Origin: a candidate division Hyd24-12 bacterium UBA5074
GTDB lineage: Bacteria; Fermentibacterota; Fermentibacteria; Fermentibacterales; Fermentibacteraceae
Direction of reading: 5' to 3'
DNA: 9,577 nt
Assembly: GCA_002414865.1 (NCBI GenBank)
Contig: DIAQ01000043.1
Coordinates: 3,935 to 13,511 of the forward strand
The first letter of the stretch is position 1, and every line of letters starts with the position of its first letter. The translations under genes and the position numbers were made by a program. Shown one piece after another: positions 5,399 through 9,577 of the stretch. Under the pieces are notes generated by a model. It was not told the origin of the DNA. It saw only the letters and a program-made list of their open reading frames with translations, and ran no database searches.

Positions 5399-6166
5399 TC
5401 ACAGCAGGTCCAGGAAACTGATGACGTGATTGGCTCCCAGAACGGCGATTCCCTCCTCCTGGTGGTCGGAGGCCAGGAGGCCTACTCCTGCGGCCTCGAC
5501 CAGGAGGTTCATCCACCACACTCCCCGCCCTGCGTCCAGCTGTCCCCATCCCGGCAGGATCAGCGACTTCCAGGCACCGCCTGACGGCGCGCAGATGGCG
5601 ATGGACTCGACCACTTCGGCATCGGGGCGGGTCACGCTCACGGGAGGGGCGAAATCCAGGGCGAACCAGGTCGTTCCGATCTCGAGCGAGTTGACCTCTC
5701 CCCTGCTCCAGATATCGTCGAAGACGGCAAGGCCCGAAGCGACGCTGTCCACGAGGCCCATCGGACAGTTCACCGAGATCCAGCTGGCGTCGTCATACGA
5801 CACCATGTCCAGGGCGAGATGGGTTATGTGCATGGACGAGAAGCGTCTGCTCTCCTGACTCACCACCTGCAGCACGCGCGACACCGGAACCTCGTCGACG
5901 TCGAGGCCGAACAGCGTCTGTCCGGTGAAGCCTCCGAGGGAGTCCGCGAACAGGGTGTGAGCCCGGGGAAGCACGTTCAGGCCGACGCGGGCGGCCATGC
6001 GGAGAGTCCTGTCGCCTGCGGCGGGCACCCCGTCCTCCAGCTCGATGCTCAGCACGCTCACATGCGGCGTCCCGCCGATGAGGTCCTCGACCACCGCGAA
6101 TTCGTAGGGTGTCTGGGCGAGAGCGACTGCGAACGGCAGCAGCACCGTGAGGAATGCCGATTTCAT
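5399..6166 (-). CDS. Exported protein with DUF5683-like C-terminal segment, function unknown
   Basis: This 255-aa protein starts with a signal peptide (hydrophobic 4-17, A-L-A cleavage motif at 15-17). The middle (about 20-195) is an uncharacterised, mixed beta-rich region. Near the C-terminus is SLILPGWGQLDAG (201-213) followed by a hydrophobic stretch (about 217-231). The S-LLPG-x-GQ pattern is typical of DUF5683-like envelope proteins, where it precedes membrane hairpins; here only one or two such segments remain. ATG at 6166 has GGAGG at 6176-6172, 5 nt upstream. Its start overlaps the M19 dipeptidase stop by 4 nt (ATGA), so the two are coupled. The family link rests on this short motif and is tentative. 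Confidence 0.78.
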   Translation of the reverse strand: MKSAFLTVLLPFAVALAQTPYEFAVVEDLIGGTPHVSVLSIELEDGVPAAGDRTLRMAARVGLNVLPRAHTLFADSLGGFTGQTLFGLDVDEVPVSRVLQVVSQESRRFSSMHITHLALDMVSYDDASWISVNCPMGLVDSVASGLAVFDDIWSRGEVNSLEIGTTWFALDFAPPVSVTRPDAEVVESIAICAPSGGAWKSLILPGWGQLDAGRGVWWMNLLVEAAGVGLLASDHQEEGIAVLGANHVISFLDLL

Positions 6167-7023
6167 TGAGTCCTCCGTGGGGAAAGAACCTTCCTCCAGT
6201 TGGCCCCGGCCACCAGCTCGAGCTCCCCGCTCCTCCAGCCCCTGCGCTCCATCTCGTCGAAGAGCGCCGGCCAGGATCTGCAGTCCTCCACTCCGGCGGG
6301 CAGGTTATCGACCCCGTCGAAATCGCTGCCCAGTCCCACATGGCAGAGCCCTGCGACCTCGGCGGCATGCTCCAGATGGTCGGCCACCGTCCTGAGGGAG
6401 GCCTCGGGGCCCAGGAAGGCCGGGACGAGGGTGATCCCGATGACGCCGCCGGTCGCCGCTATCTCTCTGATGTCGTCGTCGGGGAGGTTGCGCGGCGTAT
6501 CGCACAGGGAGCGGCAGTTGCAGTGCGTGGCGACGACCGGCAGGCCGGTGGAGAACAAGTCCGCCCTCGCCCTGTCGCAGAGATGGGAGACATCGATTGC
6601 CACGCCCGCTGCGTAGAGCCTCTCGGCCAGCCTCCGCCCCGTGGGCGAGAGGCCGATATCGGTGCCTGTCCCTCCTCCGAGGGAGTTCACGCCGTTCCAT
6701 GTCAGAGAAGCCACTGCGATGAGCTCGATGTCCCCGGCGGAAAGCCAGCCGGCCGCGAGAGGCTCGCAGCCCTCCAGCCCCAGGAGCAGCTCCGGGCTCT
6801 CGACGTCTCCGAGCTCGCGGAAGATCCGCAGGCCTCGATCCAGTGAGCTTCTAGGATCCTTGGCCGCCTCGGCGCAGATGGCCAGGACTACGCCGGACAC
6901 CCCGCCCGAGGAAGCCCTCTCGATGTCGAGCCGCGTCTCTTTGTTCGCACGCAGCGCCGCATGGGATGGCACCACGAGCAGAGTGTCGGTGTGAGCGTCG
7001 AAGATGCCGCCTCTGGGAGTCAT
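6163..7023 (-). CDS. Membrane dipeptidase-like metallohydrolase (peptidase M19)
   Basis: This 286-aa protein resembles the renal dipeptidase family, zinc enzymes that cleave dipeptides, including D-amino-acid-containing ones. Metal and active-site motifs are in order: FDAHTDTL (H11, D13), LGLEG (E84, bridging ligand), AIDVSHLCD (H147), VATHCNCRSL (H167), DTPRNLPDD (R178) and GLGSDFDG (D234, D236), ending with VAGANWRKVL. All expected metal ligands are present. It is shorter than many members, has no signal peptide, and is probably cytoplasmic. Possible roles are peptidoglycan-peptide recycling or general dipeptide turnover. The ATG at 7023 overlaps the stop of the upstream small gene (ATGA) and has no strong ribosome site, so translation is probably coupled. 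Confidence 0.92.
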   Translation of the reverse strand: MTPRGGIFDAHTDTLLVVPSHAALRANKETRLDIERASSGGVSGVVLAICAEAAKDPRSSLDRGLRIFRELGDVESPELLLGLEGCEPLAAGWLSAGDIELIAVASLTWNGVNSLGGGTGTDIGLSPTGRRLAERLYAAGVAIDVSHLCDRARADLFSTGLPVVATHCNCRSLCDTPRNLPDDDIREIAATGGVIGITLVPAFLGPEASLRTVADHLEHAAEVAGLCHVGLGSDFDGVDNLPAGVEDCRSWPALFDEMERRGWRSGELELVAGANWRKVLSPRRTQ

Positions 7024-7202
7024 TCCGAGGTGCCCGCCGTTCCCTGGACGACCGGGAACAACATCGTGAAGCCCGCGGCGATCCTGTCGGAGTTGAGTAT
7101 GAAGATGATGACCATGACGAGCATCAGGATGAGGGCGATCAGCCTCGGACCGCTCCCGCGATGGAGCGGGTGGCGCTCCCTCCAGTCCTCGAGGACGCGC
7201 AT
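7020..7202 (-). CDS. Small single-pass membrane protein, unknown
   Basis: This 60-aa protein has a charged N-terminus (1-20), one strong hydrophobic helix at about 21-37 (LIALILMLVMVIIFILN) and a short polar tail. I recognise no family. Support for a real gene comes from context: its ATG follows the upstream stop by one base, and its own stop overlaps the M19 start (ATGA). Such tight packing on both sides is unlikely for a spurious frame. The ribosome site is weak, consistent with re-initiation by ribosomes finishing the upstream gene. Confidence 0.68.
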   Translation of the reverse strand: MRVLEDWRERHPLHRGSGPRLIALILMLVMVIIFILNSDRIAAGFTMLFPVVQGTAGTSE

Positions 7203-7203
7203 T

Positions 7204-7578
7204 TCAGATGAAGATCCTGTAGATCCTGAAATCGTGGACGATATCCGGAAACGCAGGGAGGTGAAGAGTGTCCGAGTAGTCGACGAAAACCGAGTCGTCC
7301 TCGAACGCGGGCCTCGAACACCGCCTCACATAGTCATCGGTCGTGTTCTCGCGGATGTCGCTCCACGCCTCGAGGAACCTCACCTTCTTGGCATCTATAG
7401 TTCCCCTGTGGACCCTCACGACATCGTAGGCGTCGTTCACGGCAGCCCTGACCCCTGCGGGGTTGAGCACGAAGAAGTCGAGAGTCTTCCAGATGAAGGC
7501 CAGCAGCAGGAGAACGAGAGAGAGCCACACAAGGCATCCGGGGCGCGACGTTCCTCTTCGATCCATCTCCCCTACCAT
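7204..7578 (-). CDS. Membrane-anchored protein of unknown function
   Basis: This 124-aa protein has a basic N-terminus, one membrane helix (about 14-31) and a polar, acidic C-terminal region (about 40-124) that would lie outside the inner membrane. No family is recognised. The likely start is ATG at 7578, overlapping the lptE stop by 7 nt. A second ATG at 7566 (MDRRG) is possible, but the GGGGAG before it abuts the codon too closely to be a standard site. It is coupled to the 60-aa membrane protein downstream (1-nt gap). Its position directly after lptE suggests an envelope role, which is inference only. Confidence 0.75.
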   Translation of the reverse strand: MVGEMDRRGTSRPGCLVWLSLVLLLLAFIWKTLDFFVLNPAGVRAAVNDAYDVVRVHRGTIDAKKVRFLEAWSDIRENTTDDYVRRCSRPAFEDDSVFVDYSDTLHLPAFPDIVHDFRIYRIFI

Positions 7579-8060
7579 CCAGAAAGGCAGCGGCGCACGA
7601 TTTCGTCTGCCATGTCCCCTATGAGCCGGGACTTGGCGGCGGTGAAGTCCTCGTTGAGAGGATCATATACAATCCACCTCGAAACGGCTTCGTCAGCGAT
7701 CATCTGCTCGTCGCGCACCAGGTCGGTGAACCTCAGCTGCACGCGCATGTCGAGCTTGTACTCCTCCACCACCTCGGCGGCGGAGTAGGAGTAGGGCGTG
7801 CGCATGAACTGGCTGATCGAGCATTCGATGAGTGCGTCCGGGGATTCGTTGACGACGCTCATCCTGCCGTCCGACACGATGCTCTCGGTCATCAGGGAGG
7901 TGAGTTCCTGCTCGAGCCCGTACTCGGATGCCGAGCTGCGGACCGGCGCGACGCGTACCGTCTTGATGTGCTCGGGCAGATTGCCGCGGAAGCTGTACGC
8001 GCATCCGAGCGCTAGCAGCAGAGGAAGGAGGCTAGATGCCCGTCGAGCCGAACCCGCCAT
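7572..8060 (-). CDS. lptE: LptE-like LPS-assembly lipoprotein
   Basis: This 162-aa protein has a lipoprotein signal: basic N-terminus, hydrophobic 11-18, then lipobox-like A-L-G-C20. After the Cys comes the LptE pattern: CAYSFRGNLPEHIKTVRVAPV, then SEYGLEQELTSLM, ESIVSDGRMSVVNE, and EYKLDMRVQLRFTDL with a predicted outer-membrane lipoprotein fold. LptE plugs LptD and helps insert LPS into the outer membrane, so this implies a diderm host. ATG at 8060 is preceded by GGGAGGAG with only a few bases of spacing. A TTG at 8090 in frame is less likely because it lacks a good site. The gene overlaps the end of dut by 29 nt. No lptD is in the window. Confidence 0.82.
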   Translation of the reverse strand: MAGSARRASSLLPLLLALGCAYSFRGNLPEHIKTVRVAPVRSSASEYGLEQELTSLMTESIVSDGRMSVVNESPDALIECSISQFMRTPYSYSAAEVVEEYKLDMRVQLRFTDLVRDEQMIADEAVSRWIVYDPLNEDFTAAKSRLIGDMADEIVRRCLSGW

Positions 8061-8502
8061 CGCTCCTCCCGGTCGGCGGGAGCTCCGCAAGGGGCACCAG
8101 CCGCGGAGTTTCCACCCTGCAGAGGACCGCCTGGGCGATCCTGTCCCCTCTGGACACCGTCACCGGCCTCTCCCCCAGGTTGACCAGCACGACGCCCACC
8201 TCTCCCCTGTAGTCCGAATCGACCGTGCCCGGGGAGTTGAGGACCGTCAGCCCCTGCTTCACGGCGAGCCCGCTCCGGGGCCGTATCTGCCACTCGAAGC
8301 CGGCGGGGATGGATACGCAGATCCCGGTGGGCACCAGGGCGCGCCCACCGGGATCGATCTGCACATCGCCGTCCACGGCCGCCAGGAGGTCGACTCCGCT
8401 GGAGCCTGGAGTCGCGCGTGACGGCAACGGGAGCCCCTGTCCGGACGGCAGCACGGCCACGCCTATCTCGAGCGGCGTGCCGGGGCCGGCAGGGGCTGCC
8501 AA
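8032..8502 (-). CDS. dut: Deoxyuridine 5'-triphosphate nucleotidohydrolase (dUTPase)
   Basis: This 156-aa trimeric-type dUTPase hydrolyses dUTP to dUMP and PPi, keeping uracil out of DNA and supplying dTMP synthesis. All five family motifs are present: TPGSSGVDLLA (31-41), RPRSGLA (74-80), NSPGTVDSDYRGEV (89-102, catalytic D95, stacking Y98), RGDRIAQAVL (118-127) and the C-terminal P-loop-like SDGGFGSTG (147-155). The start is proposed as TTG at 8502, with GGAGG 7 nt upstream inside the end of pnp; this keeps the first beta strand (LEIGVAVL). A GTG at 8460 is the alternative and would cut into that strand. The frame stays open upstream to 9291, but that part is antiparallel-free shadow of pnp in another frame, not a fusion. 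The gene begins 2 nt after the pnp stop codon. Confidence 0.93.
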   Translation of the reverse strand: MAAPAGPGTPLEIGVAVLPSGQGLPLPSRATPGSSGVDLLAAVDGDVQIDPGGRALVPTGICVSIPAGFEWQIRPRSGLAVKQGLTVLNSPGTVDSDYRGEVGVVLVNLGERPVTVSRGDRIAQAVLCRVETPRLVPLAELPPTGRSDGGFGSTGI

Positions 8503-8504
8503 GC

Positions 8505-9577
8505 CTAAGCCTCCGGCTCCGCCGGGGGCTGAGGGTTGTCCTCGAGGTCGCGCATCGTCAGGTTGATCTTGCCGTCGTCGCGGATCTCCAGGACCCTGAC
8601 CTTCACCCTGTCGCCCTTCTTGAGGACGTCGCTGACCTCGCGGATCCGCTTGTCGCTTATCTCGCTGATGTGCACGAGGCCGTCGGTGCCCGGCATTATC
8701 TCCACGAATGCGCCGAACTTGGCGACGGTGGAGACCGTGCCTTCGTAGATCCTGCCCACCTGGGGCACTCCAACGATGGACTCCACTATCTTCAGCGCCC
8801 TCTCGGCGGCGGCGGAATCGCTGGAGAGGATGCTGACGGTGCCGTCGTCGGCGATGTCTATCTTGACGCCGGTCTCCTCCGTGATGCCCCTGATGGTCTT
8901 TCCGCCCGGGCCGATCAGCTTGCCTATCTTGTCCGTGTTGATCTTGGTCGTGATGACCCTGGGCGCGTACGGGCTGAGCTCCGCTCTCGGCTCGGACAGA
9001 GCCGAAGTCATCTCGGAGAGAACGTGCAGCCTGCCAAGGCGGGATCTGTCGAAGGCCTCGGTGAGGATGGCCGTCGAGATGCCCTGGACCTTCAGGTCCA
9101 TCTGGACTGCGGTCACTCCCTGGGCGGTGCCGGCGATCTTGAGGTCCATGTCGCCGAGGTGGTCCTCCACGCCGGCGATGTCGGTCAGCACAACGTAGTC
9201 GTCCCCGTCCTTCACCAGACCCAGCGCGACGCCCGCGACCGGGGCCTTGATGGGCACGCCCGCGTCCATGAGACAAAGGGCTCCACCGCATACGGTGGCC
9301 ATCGAGGAGGAGCCGTTGCTCTCGAGGATGTCCGACACGACGCGGATGGTGTACGGGAACTTCTCCGAGGATGGGATGACCGCCTGCAGAGCCATCTCTG
9401 CCAGGTGACCGTGACCGATCTCGCGCCTTCCCGGTCCGCGGATCGGCTTCACCTCGCCCACGCTGTAGGACGGGAAGTTGTAGTGCAGCATGAAGCTCTT
9501 TGTATACTCGCCGATGAGGGCGTCGATCTTCTGCTCGTCGCTGTCGCCACCGAGCGTGGCGGCGACCAGGGCCTGGG
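8505..9577 (-). CDS. pnp: Polyribonucleotide nucleotidyltransferase (PNPase), C-terminal 356 residues
   Basis: The 5' end of the gene lies beyond the right edge; 356 residues plus the stop codon are present. PNPase degrades RNA phosphorolytically from the 3' end and is often part of the degradosome. Numbering from the first complete codon: the frame opens inside the second RNase PH domain (QALVAATLGG, then FMLHYNFPSYSVGEVKP and RGPGRREIGHG). The phosphate-site serines are in SNGSSSMATVCGG (S89-S91), and the metal/catalytic residues in GDMDLKIAGT (D142, D144, K146). The KH domain carries KLIGPGGKTI (219-228), and the S1 domain (about 282-343) has GAFVEIMPGTDGLVHISEIS. The C-terminus ends soon after the S1 domain with a short Pro/Glu tail. 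It heads the visible part of the minus-strand gene run and is followed at once by dut. Confidence 0.97.
   Translation of the reverse strand, partial: QALVAATLGGDSDEQKIDALIGEYTKSFMLHYNFPSYSVGEVKPIRGPGRREIGHGHLAEMALQAVIPSSEKFPYTIRVVSDILESNGSSSMATVCGGALCLMDAGVPIKAPVAGVALGLVKDGDDYVVLTDIAGVEDHLGDMDLKIAGTAQGVTAVQMDLKVQGISTAILTEAFDRSRLGRLHVLSEMTSALSEPRAELSPYAPRVITTKINTDKIGKLIGPGGKTIRGITEETGVKIDIADDGTVSILSSDSAAAERALKIVESIVGVPQVGRIYEGTVSTVAKFGAFVEIMPGTDGLVHISEISDKRIREVSDVLKKGDRVKVRVLEIRDDGKINLTMRDLEDNPQPPAEPEA

Noticed and set aside
8032..9291. One 419-aa frame that would fuse an N-terminal domain to dUTPase
   Set aside because: The first ~260 residues are an alternate-frame reading of pnp, rich in Arg/Gly/Asp with no family pattern. 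Only the last 156 residues are dUTPase.
1..9577. tRNA, rRNA, CRISPR array, phage or defence genes
   Set aside because: Looked for on both strands; no cloverleaf, spaced direct repeats, or recognisable proteins of these kinds were seen.

Overview
The window is high-GC, densely coded bacterial DNA. It has no rRNA, tRNA, CRISPR array or intact transposase gene. An LptE-type lipoprotein points to an outer membrane with LPS. A ferredoxin:thioredoxin-reductase-like iron-sulfur protein fused to a rubredoxin, together with an AmrS-type radical SAM enzyme, points to an anaerobic lifestyle. Several small membrane or exported proteins match nothing I recognise well, which fits an under-sampled (candidate) phylum. 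I cannot name the phylum from sequence alone.

Layout: (1) 1-409, minus: N-terminal part of a carbon-nitrogen hydrolase (nitrilase superfamily) running off the left edge. (2) 410-551: short divergent intergenic region. (3) 552-2538, plus: a three-gene operon of class I/II aminotransferase, glutaredoxin-like protein, and FTR-like catalytic domain plus rubredoxin, joined by a 2-nt gap and an ATGA overlap. (4) 2539-2702: gap between convergent genes, almost filled by a 151-bp element bounded by perfect 14-bp inverted repeats, AT-rich toward one end; probably a small non-autonomous mobile element. (5) 9577-2703, minus: eleven co-directional genes with overlaps or gaps of tens of bases at most. In transcription order: pnp (3' part), dut, lptE, two small membrane proteins, M19 dipeptidase, exported DUF5683-like protein, 99-aa membrane zinc-finger protein, apbE, amrS-type radical SAM gene, and a NusG-domain-II membrane protein.

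How the genes may work together: the plus-strand operon contains a plausible thiol-redox relay, in which the Fe-S disulfide reductase/rubredoxin would reduce the CxxC glutaredoxin. The divergent aminotransferase and amidase could form a transaminase/omega-amidase pair. The minus-strand run starts with RNA turnover and nucleotide sanitation, passes to the envelope (LptE and small membrane proteins), and ends with covalent flavinylation (ApbE), a radical SAM enzyme and a NusG-II protein, a combination suggestive of extracytoplasmic flavin-based redox work. Only two non-coding stretches exceed 100 bp (410-551 and 2539-2702), and none exceeds 300 bp.
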